Below, in pieces: positions 34,071-42,162 of a DNA stretch of 64,000 nt. Made by a program: the position numbers and the translations under genes. The DNA is from Verrucomicrobiota bacterium (GTDB taxonomy: Bacteria > Verrucomicrobiota > Verrucomicrobiia > Opitutales > Opitutaceae), in contig JAEZDN010000130.1 in the NCBI GenBank assembly GCA_023433275.1, positions 50,450 through 114,449 of the forward strand. Reading direction: 5' to 3'. Every line of letters starts with the position of its first letter. Position 1 is the first letter of the stretch. The notes under the pieces were generated by a model. The model did no database searches and was not told the origin of the DNA. It worked only from the letters and a program-made list of their open reading frames with translations.

Positions 34071-35933
34071 GTGCCCACCACCCCTTCCAAGGTTCTAAGA
34101 CAAGCATATTTGCTCGCGGCCTACTCCGCAGGCCTGTCCATTTCACTCTGGCTCGCGTTCCAGCTGCGCTTCGACTTCGCGGTCGCGCCTGAATTCCTGG
34201 TTCATTTCGACTGGATGCTGGTCAGTCTGGTCGCGGTTAAATTGATCCTCCTGCTCGCGCTGGGCCAGTTCGGGAGCCTCCTGAGTTACTTCGGCTTCCA
34301 CGATCTCGGCAAAATCCTGGCGGTATGTGCGCTTTCCGCGGCATTGGCGCTGGGAGTTTGGTTCGTCGTGGGAGTGCCTTACGCACCGCCCAGGGCCGTT
34401 ATTGTGACGGACCTCCTCATCTCGTTTCTTTTTCTTTGCGGTTTCCGCCTGTCGCTCCGACTCCTTCGGGAGGGATATTTTGACCGTCATAGCAACACGG
34501 TTGGCCACAAACGTATCGCCGTTATCGGGGCGGGCGATGTCGGCGCATCGCTGGTCCGGGACTTCCAAATGCGTCGCGGCCTTGGCATGAGCCCGATGGC
34601 ATTCTTCGACGACGACCGGACCAAGTGGGGCACCAGCATCCATGGAATTCTCGTTCAAGGAGGTCCCGATACGCTACCTGACTACCTGCAGCGCCAGAGT
34701 CTTGACGAGGTCATCATTGCCATGCCCGGCGCGGCGGGTCGCCGAATTCGTGAGGTCGTCGCCCTGTTGAACAAGCTGCACCTGCGCTTCGAGATCGTCC
34801 CTTCTTATCAGCAGTTGGTCACTGGGAAGGTGCGCGTTTCCCAGATCCGGCCGGTGGAATTCCAGGATTTGCTCGGACGCGAACCCGTCAACCTGCAGAC
34901 CAGCCGCATTCAGGAGCTGGTGGCCAAACAGGTGGTGATGGTCACCGGGGCTGGTGGTAGTATTGGCAGCGAGCTTTGCCGCCAGATCGCCGCGCTTGGC
35001 CCGCGAGAACTCCTCCTCATCGAGCGCAGCGAATTCCTGCTGTTTCAAATCGAGCAGGAACTGAAGCAAATCGGCTACGGGTCCGAAATTGTTCCGTTGG
35101 TCGCGGACCTGCTCGACGCCGGCCGGATGGAATGGATCTTCCAGCGTTTCACGCCGGCCGTCGTATTCCACGCGGCGGCCCACAAGCACGTGCCGATGAT
35201 GGAAAATCAGCCCGCAGAAGCGTTTCGCAACAACTGCCTGGGCACCCGTCAGCTCACCGAACTTGCGCTGGCCCATCGCGTCGACCGGTTCGTGCTCATC
35301 TCAACGGACAAGGCCATCAATCCGACCAACGTGATGGGCGCAACCAAGCGCATCGCCGAACTCTATCTGCAGGCGCTCCAGCAGCAGGGCGGCGGACATA
35401 CCAAGTTCATGGCGGTGCGCTTCGGCAATGTTCTAGGCTCGTCCGGAAGCGTGATCCCGACATTTAAGCGGCAGATCGAGTCCGGCGGCCCCGTGACGGT
35501 CACCCATCCTGAAGTCACTCGCTATTTTATGACGGTGAATGAAGCCGTCGGGCTGGTCCTGCAAAGCGCCACGCTCGGCCAGGGTGGCGAGATCTTTGTC
35601 CTCGATATGGGACAACCCATGAAGATTGTCGATGTCGCCCGCCAGCTGATCGAACTGAGCGGCCTGCAGCCGGACGCCGACATAGAGATCAAGTTCACTG
35701 GGCTCCGGCCCGGTGAGAAGCTTTTCGAGGAACTGAACCATAATACCGAAAACCATATCCCCACCGAGCACCCCCGGATCATGCGATTCGTGAGCCAGCC
35801 GGAGTCACTGAGCCAGCTTCGCCAGGACCTGTCCAAGCTTGAGCAAGATGGAGCCACGAAGGACCCGGCTGGCCTTAAACAGGCCCTCAAGAAAATTGTC
35901 CCGGAATACCAGCCCTTCCTCGGTTTCAGCTAA
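34071..35933 (+). CDS. Membrane-bound UDP-GlcNAc 4,6-dehydratase (PglF/WbpM/FlaA1-long family)
   Basis: A 620-residue protein starting at GTG. Four hydrophobic helices occupy residues about 12-130. A CoA-binding-like Rossmann domain follows (KRIAVIGAGDVGASLVRDF, about residue 145), then the catalytic SDR domain from about residue 285 (VVMVTGAGGSIGSELCRQI). ISTDKAINPTNVMGATKRIA places Met where short SDRs have Tyr, exactly as in WbpM/PglF enzymes. It converts UDP-GlcNAc to UDP-4-keto-6-deoxy-GlcNAc with retained C5 configuration, the precursor for bacillosamine-, QuiNAc- or FucNAc-type sugars. It is the first gene of the + strand arm. A dedicated aminotransferase or reductase partner is not adjacent. 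Confidence 0.94.
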   Translation: MPTTPSKVLRQAYLLAAYSAGLSISLWLAFQLRFDFAVAPEFLVHFDWMLVSLVAVKLILLLALGQFGSLLSYFGFHDLGKILAVCALSAALALGVWFVVGVPYAPPRAVIVTDLLISFLFLCGFRLSLRLLREGYFDRHSNTVGHKRIAVIGAGDVGASLVRDFQMRRGLGMSPMAFFDDDRTKWGTSIHGILVQGGPDTLPDYLQRQSLDEVIIAMPGAAGRRIREVVALLNKLHLRFEIVPSYQQLVTGKVRVSQIRPVEFQDLLGREPVNLQTSRIQELVAKQVVMVTGAGGSIGSELCRQIAALGPRELLLIERSEFLLFQIEQELKQIGYGSEIVPLVADLLDAGRMEWIFQRFTPAVVFHAAAHKHVPMMENQPAEAFRNNCLGTRQLTELALAHRVDRFVLISTDKAINPTNVMGATKRIAELYLQALQQQGGGHTKFMAVRFGNVLGSSGSVIPTFKRQIESGGPVTVTHPEVTRYFMTVNEAVGLVLQSATLGQGGEIFVLDMGQPMKIVDVARQLIELSGLQPDADIEIKFTGLRPGEKLFEELNHNTENHIPTEHPRIMRFVSQPESLSQLRQDLSKLEQDGATKDPAGLKQALKKIVPEYQPFLGFS

Positions 35934-36019
35934 GATCTTGTTGCGGCTATACACTTGCCAGCCCAGTCGCGCCCCCCGTATGCGTTGGGCACGGATCACA
36001 TCCTCATCTCACCCGCTTA

Positions 36020-37420
36020 ATGGACACCAACGCCGCTCATTCCGAAGACTCGATCGATTTTTCCGAATTGTTTGCCCGCCTCCAGCGCGGCATGATCATG
36101 GCGGTTGGTTTGGGACTCATCGGCCTGAGCCTGGGGATCCTGGTCAACGTCTTGGGCGCGTCGAGGCAGCCGGTCGCTACCACTCTGCGCGTGACGTTCG
36201 GCTTTCCGGGGTTCGAGGATGGCGCGTATCCGAACGGCGCGAAATTCCAGCCTGACGACGTGCGCGCGCCGGACGTCGTTAACGAGGCGATCAAGCGCCT
36301 GGGCCTTCGCCTCGAGGAGAACCAGCTTGCGAGCAGCATTCGGGGAGCGATCAGCATCAGCGGCCTGGTTTCCCCAAACATCGTCAAAGAACGCGACCGG
36401 TTGCGGGCGGCGGGCCAAACCCTGCCCGCCTACATCCCTGACGAGTATGAGATCACGCTCTCCTTGCCCCGCGGTTTCCCGATCGACACCCGCCAGAGGG
36501 AGCTGCTGCTCGCCGAGATCATTAATGTTTATCTCGAGAAGTTCCGCCGCACCTACGTGGAGCTTCCTCCGGAATTCGGTAATGCATTCAGCGCCCTCCG
36601 CAATGCCGACTTTGTCGAGTACGAACTGATTCTCACCAAGGAAACCCAGTCGCTGCAGTCCTACCTCGAGCAGCAAATCGAAAAGGCCAAGCAATTCCGC
36701 TCGCCGTCCAACCAGCTTTCCTTTCAGGACCTGCTCAAGCAGACCGAGCTCTTCTCCCAGATCCGGCTGAACGACGTCCTCGGCTTGATCTATATCAACG
36801 GCCTGTCGCGGGACCGCGACTACGCGATCGTGAAGATGGACTACTACATGCGCACGTTGGAGGACCGGGAGCAACGGCTGACCCAGGAGGCGGAGGTCGT
36901 CACCAATCTTCTGGCAAAAACACAGGAACGCTCTCAAAATTACGTCTTGGCCACCAAGGCCCAGCAACCCCAGGGGGTCCAACCGCTGCTCGATCAGGGT
37001 TTCATCGACACACTCCTGGCCAACGATGCTTACAACTTTCTCGTGCGTGAGGCGCTCAAGGCCGGACTGGCGGTCAAACGGGTGCAGTCGGATATCGCAC
37101 AACTGAAGGACCGGCGACAGCGCATGGAGTCCTTCGCCATGGGGGAAACGAAAGATCAGGCGGCCGCGATCGCTAGCATGCAGAAGGCACTTATCGACCT
37201 GGACACGGCCTATCAAGACCTGCTGGCCAAGGTGCGGACGGTACTGGATGATTACTCCCGCCAGGAATTCGCCGATGCCATCCGGATCTCCATGCAAGCC
37301 AAGACCGAATCCATGTTACGAAACGTGCTCATTGGCGCGGCGATCGGCATGCTCGGCGGCCTGTCACTCGGCTTGGGCCTGAGCCTTTTGCGTCCCAATT
37401 CCCGATCTTCTGACCACTGA
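36020..37420 (+). CDS. Wzz-like chain-length determinant / polysaccharide co-polymerase
   Basis: A 466-residue inner-membrane protein with an N-terminal helix (MIMAVGLGLIGLSLGILVNVL, broken here at about residues 25-45) and a C-terminal helix (NVLIGAAIGMLGGLSLGLGL, about residues 436-455). A long, largely helical, probably coiled-coil periplasmic domain lies between them. That topology, with a Pro- and Gly-rich second helix, is the Wzz/PCP type. There is no C-terminal tyrosine kinase domain, so it is not a BY-kinase co-polymerase. It should set the chain length of the Wzy product. It lies 86 bp after the PglF-like gene. Sequence similarity to known Wzz proteins is weak, so the call rests mostly on topology and position. 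Confidence 0.72.
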   Translation: MDTNAAHSEDSIDFSELFARLQRGMIMAVGLGLIGLSLGILVNVLGASRQPVATTLRVTFGFPGFEDGAYPNGAKFQPDDVRAPDVVNEAIKRLGLRLEENQLASSIRGAISISGLVSPNIVKERDRLRAAGQTLPAYIPDEYEITLSLPRGFPIDTRQRELLLAEIINVYLEKFRRTYVELPPEFGNAFSALRNADFVEYELILTKETQSLQSYLEQQIEKAKQFRSPSNQLSFQDLLKQTELFSQIRLNDVLGLIYINGLSRDRDYAIVKMDYYMRTLEDREQRLTQEAEVVTNLLAKTQERSQNYVLATKAQQPQGVQPLLDQGFIDTLLANDAYNFLVREALKAGLAVKRVQSDIAQLKDRRQRMESFAMGETKDQAAAIASMQKALIDLDTAYQDLLAKVRTVLDDYSRQEFADAIRISMQAKTESMLRNVLIGAAIGMLGGLSLGLGLSLLRPNSRSSDH

Positions 37421-37441
37421 TTTGGCGTTACACGCTGCAGG

Positions 37442-38656
37442 ATGGATATGAGTGAGCCTGCCACCGAGTCCTCGGCGAGCTGGCAGAAACCCTCGTGGGG
37501 AAAGCTCGGCTTTGCAGCTCTGGCGACAGGCTTGAGCTTTCTGCTTCCTCAAGAAACCCCTTTGGAATGGTACCCCCTCAACGAACCCGGCACCGACATC
37601 AACTACCTTGAGCTGACCTGCGCCTCGGACAAGGCGGGCGATGTCCAGATATTCTACAACCTGAACACCGGCATCAATCAGCTCCACTCGATCTATTTTC
37701 CGATTTCCCCGACCACCCAGACGTTCACTTACACCTTCCCCCTCCCCGACGCCCCCATCACCGAACTGCGCATCGATCCCGTCGCCCAAGGCGGCGCCCT
37801 TACTATCCGGCAGATGCGGATCATCAATCGCCGCGGCGAGGAAAACCGTCGCTTCACGCGCGACTTGTTTCTCCCCCAGCACGAGATCGCCGAAATCGCA
37901 CCACTGGCGGACGGCTGGAAACTTGTTTCGAGCGCCGGCGCCTCAGATCCGCATGCCCGCATCGAACTCCGCTCTCCCATCGTCCCCGTCGGCAAGGATC
38001 ACCGCAACCTGCTGCGCTGCCTCCTCTCCACCGGCTACCTCGCCGGCATGCTCCTCATCCTGCTGCTGGCCGTCCTCTTTGCCACTTGGCGACCCCGCGG
38101 TTGGCGTGACTTTTTTATTCACGCCGCGTTTCTCGCCACCCTCGCCCTCCTCTTTTCGTTCGTGGGCAACCGCGGTCTCATTCGCAATTCCATCCACTAC
38201 GCCCGCTTCACCCCGCCCACCCTGCCACCCGGCTTGAACCTCGAGTTCGACCTGACGACCGACAACCCCGCGCTCCAAGCCCAGCTATTCTGGGACGACG
38301 GGCAGGGCCTGAACGAGACCTCCAGCCACCGGGTCCAACCCGAGAACCATGCCGGCCTGCAAACCCTGCGCTTTCCCCTGCCAACGCATTCCCTCCAGAC
38401 CCTTCGCTTCGACCCGCTGAATGGCGCCGTCCAACTCAGCATCCGCGGCATCCGCCTCACCGATTCAGGGGGCAACACCCGGCTGACCCTGCCCCTGGAC
38501 AGCTTGCTCGCCGTCCGCGAGATCAGCGACCTTCGCGTCGAGAAGGAACACCTCCTCTTGAAAACCACCCCGGATGCCTCGGACCCGATCACCGAATTCA
38601 CCCCCGCCGCGATGGAACGGATCAATCGTACACTGACGGGCGCATCCCGCCTCTAA
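37442..38656 (+). CDS. Unknown membrane protein with two homologous beta-rich periplasmic domains
   Basis: A 404-residue protein of unrecognised family. A first hydrophobic segment lies near residues 20-38. A beta-rich domain occupies about residues 40-180, two adjacent helices about residues 190-245 (YLAGMLLILLLAVLFATW and FIHAAFLATLALLFSFVGN), and a second beta-rich domain about residues 255-400. The two domains share a pattern: an L-R-x-DP strand, then GALTIRQMRIINRRGEENR against GAVQLSIRGIRLTDSGGNTR, then KLVSSAGASDPHARIEL against LLLKTTPDASDPITEF. The layout suggests internal duplication around a helical hairpin. It lies 21 nt after the Wzz-like gene and 48 nt before the Wzt-like gene. 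A role in assembly or export is inferred from position only. Confidence 0.75.
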   Translation: MDMSEPATESSASWQKPSWGKLGFAALATGLSFLLPQETPLEWYPLNEPGTDINYLELTCASDKAGDVQIFYNLNTGINQLHSIYFPISPTTQTFTYTFPLPDAPITELRIDPVAQGGALTIRQMRIINRRGEENRRFTRDLFLPQHEIAEIAPLADGWKLVSSAGASDPHARIELRSPIVPVGKDHRNLLRCLLSTGYLAGMLLILLLAVLFATWRPRGWRDFFIHAAFLATLALLFSFVGNRGLIRNSIHYARFTPPTLPPGLNLEFDLTTDNPALQAQLFWDDGQGLNETSSHRVQPENHAGLQTLRFPLPTHSLQTLRFDPLNGAVQLSIRGIRLTDSGGNTRLTLPLDSLLAVREISDLRVEKEHLLLKTTPDASDPITEFTPAAMERINRTLTGASRL

Positions 38657-38704
38657 GTTCCGGCTGGCCCGGCGGCGCCAAGCCGCTTTCTCTCGCTGTC
38701 TCGC

Positions 38705-40153
38705 ATGCCATCCTTCCCGGACAACGCCCCCGCGCCCGCCGTCTCCATCCGGGACGTCACGAAGGTCTATACGATCTGGAACGACCCCGCGGAACGCCTC
38801 GTGCACGTGCTGAAGCACTCCCTCGGCTTGCGCCGCGCGACGCCCCCCAGGCAGTTTCATGCCGTGCGTAATGTCTCCCTCGAGATCGCACCCGGCGAAT
38901 GCCTCGGCATCATCGGTCGCAATGGCGCGGGCAAAAGCACGCTCCTGCAGATGATCGCCGGGACCGTGCAGCCGTCCACGGGCTCCGTCACCATCCGCGG
39001 GCGCGTGGCCGCCCTCCTCGAACTGGGCAGCGGTTTCAACCCCGACTTCAGCGGTCGCGAAAACATCCTCATGAACGCGGCCATCCTCGGCCTGTCCAAG
39101 GCCGTGGTCGCCGCGCGCTACGACTCCATCGTCGAGTATTCCGGCATCCGCGAGTTCATCGAGCAACCCGTCCGCACGTACTCCAGCGGCATGACCCTCC
39201 GCCTGGCGTTCTCCGTCTGCGTGCACGTCGACGCCGACATCCTCATCATCGACGAGGCTCTCGCCGTCGGCGATGCGCGCTTCCAGTTCAAGTGTCACGC
39301 CACCCTCGAGCAGATGCTCAAGGAGGGGCGCACGATCATCTTCGTCTCCCACGACACCAACGCCGTCAAACGCATGTGTCGCACCGCGGTGCTCCTCGAA
39401 CGCGGCGAAATGCTCCTCAAGGGCTCGCCGAACGATGTCACCAACATCTACACCAAGCTGATCACGAGCCCCCACGGCCTCGAAGCCATCCGCGAGGACC
39501 TCGCTGCCCTCCGCCAACAGCAGGAGTCCGGGGACCGCATCGCCGCATCGGGCGAAATTCCGCCCGCACCCACCCCCTCCCCCGGCGCCCTCCTCCCGCC
39601 CTCGCCCGCGGCATCCCTGGTTTCATCCGTCGCCCTTCTTCCCTCCGGGATGGCGCCCTCCGCCACCGAAAATCTCCTCGCCGAGGAGCGCACCCACCAG
39701 CAAATCTCCGACAAGGAATACGCGTACGGCGGGGAGGAAGGGCAAATCACCTCCGTCGTTCTTAGCGATCACGCCGGCAAGCCCCGGCTCAGCTTCATCG
39801 CGGGCGAAACCATCCGCATCCAGATCGCCTGCGAAGCACACCAGGCCGTCGCCGCGCCCATTTATGCGCTCACCCTTAAGGATGTCCGCGGCCAGGAAAT
39901 CTACGGCACCAACACCTATTTCCAGAATCAAACCCCGCCCGACGTCCCCGCCGGCTCCCGCGCCGAAGTCACCTTCACCGTCGTGCTGAACGTCCTGCCC
40001 GGCGTCTATTTCTTCTCGCTCGGCTGGGTGCGACTCGTGAATGGCGACGTCCACGTCATCCACCGCCGCTACGATGTCCTGCGCTTCGACGTCCACCCGC
40101 GCGACAAATCCTTCGGCCTGGCTTACTGTCCAACCGTCATCAGCGTGAAATGA
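38705..40153 (+). CDS. Polysaccharide ABC transporter ATP-binding protein, Wzt/TagH type with C-terminal substrate domain
   Basis: A 482-residue protein. The ATPase spans residues about 10-255: Walker A in GIIGRNGAGKSTLLQMIAG, signature TYSSGMTLRLAFSV, Walker B ILIIDEALAVGD, and the switch His in IFVSHDTNAVKRM. A Pro-rich linker (about residues 275-305) leads to a beta-sandwich C-terminal domain (about residues 335-482), the Wzt-C type that recognises the end of the exported glycan in E. coli O8/O9a. It should power export of a completed polysaccharide across the inner membrane. No Wzm-type permease is visible in the window. The stop overlaps the next gene by 4 nt (ATGA). Confidence 0.93.
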   Translation: MPSFPDNAPAPAVSIRDVTKVYTIWNDPAERLVHVLKHSLGLRRATPPRQFHAVRNVSLEIAPGECLGIIGRNGAGKSTLLQMIAGTVQPSTGSVTIRGRVAALLELGSGFNPDFSGRENILMNAAILGLSKAVVAARYDSIVEYSGIREFIEQPVRTYSSGMTLRLAFSVCVHVDADILIIDEALAVGDARFQFKCHATLEQMLKEGRTIIFVSHDTNAVKRMCRTAVLLERGEMLLKGSPNDVTNIYTKLITSPHGLEAIREDLAALRQQQESGDRIAASGEIPPAPTPSPGALLPPSPAASLVSSVALLPSGMAPSATENLLAEERTHQQISDKEYAYGGEEGQITSVVLSDHAGKPRLSFIAGETIRIQIACEAHQAVAAPIYALTLKDVRGQEIYGTNTYFQNQTPPDVPAGSRAEVTFTVVLNVLPGVYFFSLGWVRLVNGDVHVIHRRYDVLRFDVHPRDKSFGLAYCPTVISVK

Positions 40154-41109
40154 TTTCCTCCTTGCCCCAATCGGGACGCCTCGTGTCGAAGCTCGGGCCG
40201 TTTGTTCGCGGCGTCCTGCTGTGCTGTCTTCTCGTCGCCACCGCACTGGGCGCGCGCACGGAAGGCAACGCAGTCCGCTGGACCATGCTCAACGTCATGG
40301 GGAAAACCGACGTCGCGGACTGCCACCTCCTGCGCATGCCCGGCGGCGCCACGATCCTCGTGGACGCCGGCTTGCTCGGTGATTCACCGGGCGCGGTCGT
40401 CAAGGCGCTCCAGGCCCAGGGCGTGCAGTCCATCGACCTCGCCATCATCAGCCACTTCCACATCGATCACTACGGCGCCCTGCTCGATGTGCACGACGCG
40501 GGCATTCCCATCCGGAAGGTGGTGGGTAACGTGCCCGACAAGGCCGCCGCCGATCCCGAGCGGCCGTGGGGCTGCAACCTCGATCACGTTCACTACACGC
40601 TCGACGGACTGCGCAACCGCCAGATTCCCTTCCACACGCCCGCCATCGGCGAGCGCCTTTGGAGCGAGACTACCGCGGGCGGCGCCCCGATCGCCATCGA
40701 TGCCATCTGCCTTTACGACGGACTCAACTCTCCGGTCGGCCGCACCGACGTGAACGACACGAGCATCATCATGAAACTGAGCGTCGGGCCCACGCGCGCC
40801 CTGTTCACCGGCGACCTCAACAACGCCCTCGGCACTTACCTGGCCCACAGCGAATTCGACCTCGCCGCCGACATCCTCAAGGTCCCCCATCACGGCGTCG
40901 AGGGCGCCGCACCCGACGCCTTCTTCGCGCGAGTCGGCGCTCAGGCCGCGCTCGTTCCGACCCCGCGTCCCCTCTGGGAATCCGACCGTGCCGGGCGCAT
41001 CCGCGGATTCTTCGAGCGCAACCAAATCCCCGCCTACGTGAGCGGTCTCCACGGCCACGTCACCGTCACCTTGACCGAAAAGGGTTATGAGATTGAGACT
41101 GAACGCTAA
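40150..41109 (+). CDS. Exported metallo-beta-lactamase-fold hydrolase (ComEC/Rec2 C-terminal type)
   Basis: A 319-residue protein with an N-terminal hydrophobic segment (GPFVRGVLLCCLLVATALGA) consistent with a signal peptide or anchor. The MBL metal motif ISHFHIDHYGALLD follows, about residue 100, then ALFTGDLNNALG (about residue 218) and LKVPHHGVEGAAPD (about residue 243). This set matches the ComEC/Rec2-type beta-lactamase domain without the channel. The substrate is unknown; phosphodiester or phosphonate cleavage in a polymer is a family-based guess. Its start lies inside the stop of the Wzt-like gene (ATGA), so it is probably made with the transporter. Removal of a lipid or phosphate terminus from the exported glycan is an inference worth testing. 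Confidence 0.85.
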   Translation: MISSLPQSGRLVSKLGPFVRGVLLCCLLVATALGARTEGNAVRWTMLNVMGKTDVADCHLLRMPGGATILVDAGLLGDSPGAVVKALQAQGVQSIDLAIISHFHIDHYGALLDVHDAGIPIRKVVGNVPDKAAADPERPWGCNLDHVHYTLDGLRNRQIPFHTPAIGERLWSETTAGGAPIAIDAICLYDGLNSPVGRTDVNDTSIIMKLSVGPTRALFTGDLNNALGTYLAHSEFDLAADILKVPHHGVEGAAPDAFFARVGAQAALVPTPRPLWESDRAGRIRGFFERNQIPAYVSGLHGHVTVTLTEKGYEIETER

Positions 41110-41129
41110 TCCTGCGTTCGTCGCTCTCA

Positions 41130-42158
41130 GTGTTTCCCCTTCCCATCGTCCACCAAGGCAACGCTTCCGTCCTCGAGGCCGGCGCCACATTCTCCCGCCC
41201 GCGGTCCGCGGGTTTTCGCGACACCGCCGCCTCGGATCTCCAGTCCCTGGTCGGGGAAATTGAATCCGGGCGCCCTTGGCGCGATGCCGTCGCCGCCCGC
41301 TACGCCACGACCAAGCCCTGGCTCCACCGCATCGTGGTCGACCCTTCCCGCACGGCGTTTTTCAACACCGTCCTACCCGTCGGCGCCGGTCCCGTGCTCG
41401 ACATCGGCTCAGGCTGGGGTCAGGTCTCGCGCCCCCTCGCCCAACACGGCCCGGTCGTTGCCCTCGAACCCGTCGCGGAACGCCTCGCCTTCATCCAGGC
41501 GGCCGCCCGACAGGACAATCTCACCGGCAACATGGCCTTCATCGAGGCCGACTACTTCGACGTCGATTTCCCCGCGCGCTTCGCCGCGATCTGCGCCATC
41601 GGGGTATTCGAATGGGCCGGCGCTTTCCAGGAGCAATCGGACCCGCAGCAACGCCAGCTCGCTTTCCTGCGCAAGGCCCACGCTGAACTCGCCGCCGGCG
41701 GGCACCTCATCCTCGGCATCGAAAACCGCCTCGGTTTGAAATACCTGCTGGGCTGCGCGGATGATCACATCGGTGTCCCCCACATTGCGTCCCTCCCCGC
41801 CCCCCTCGCCCGCCGCCACTGGAACGAATCAACCGGCAACCGGCTGCAGAGCTTCACCTACTCCCTCACCGAATTGTCGCGCCTGCTGGCCGACACGGGT
41901 TTCAGGGACATCGAGTTTTTCGGCGCGTTTCCAGATTACAAACTTCCCGCCCACATCGTCCCGCTCGCCGGGGAAGGGGCTGAACTGCACGAATGGCTCC
42001 TGCGAGCCCCGCTCCCACCCGAACACAACGGCTACGACGGCACCGCGCTTTCGCCCGCGTGGCAGGACACCCTCGCCCAGCACTACCGAGCGCTGGCCCG
42101 ACGCGGCCGCGCCCACCATTTCGTGCCCAGCTTCTTCGTGAAAGCCCGCCGCGATTGA
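41130..42158 (+). CDS. Class I SAM-dependent methyltransferase
   Basis: A 342-residue protein with a GTG start. VLDIGSGWGQVSRPLAQHG, about residue 90, is the SAM-binding loop, VVALEPVAERLAFIQ the acidic strand-2 end, and IEADYFDVDF the next conserved region. FLRKAHAELAAGGHLILGIENRLG is the usual strand-4/5 arrangement of sugar or polysaccharide methyltransferases. About 90 N-terminal residues precede the core. It is 20 nt after the MBL-fold gene and 4 nt before the 1311-residue transferase. In ABC-dependent O antigens a terminal methyl group ends chain growth and is read by Wzt-C; a similar capping role here is possible but unproven. Confidence 0.87.
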   Translation: MFPLPIVHQGNASVLEAGATFSRPRSAGFRDTAASDLQSLVGEIESGRPWRDAVAARYATTKPWLHRIVVDPSRTAFFNTVLPVGAGPVLDIGSGWGQVSRPLAQHGPVVALEPVAERLAFIQAAARQDNLTGNMAFIEADYFDVDFPARFAAICAIGVFEWAGAFQEQSDPQQRQLAFLRKAHAELAAGGHLILGIENRLGLKYLLGCADDHIGVPHIASLPAPLARRHWNESTGNRLQSFTYSLTELSRLLADTGFRDIEFFGAFPDYKLPAHIVPLAGEGAELHEWLLRAPLPPEHNGYDGTALSPAWQDTLAQHYRALARRGRAHHFVPSFFVKARRD

Positions 42159-42162
42159 TCCC

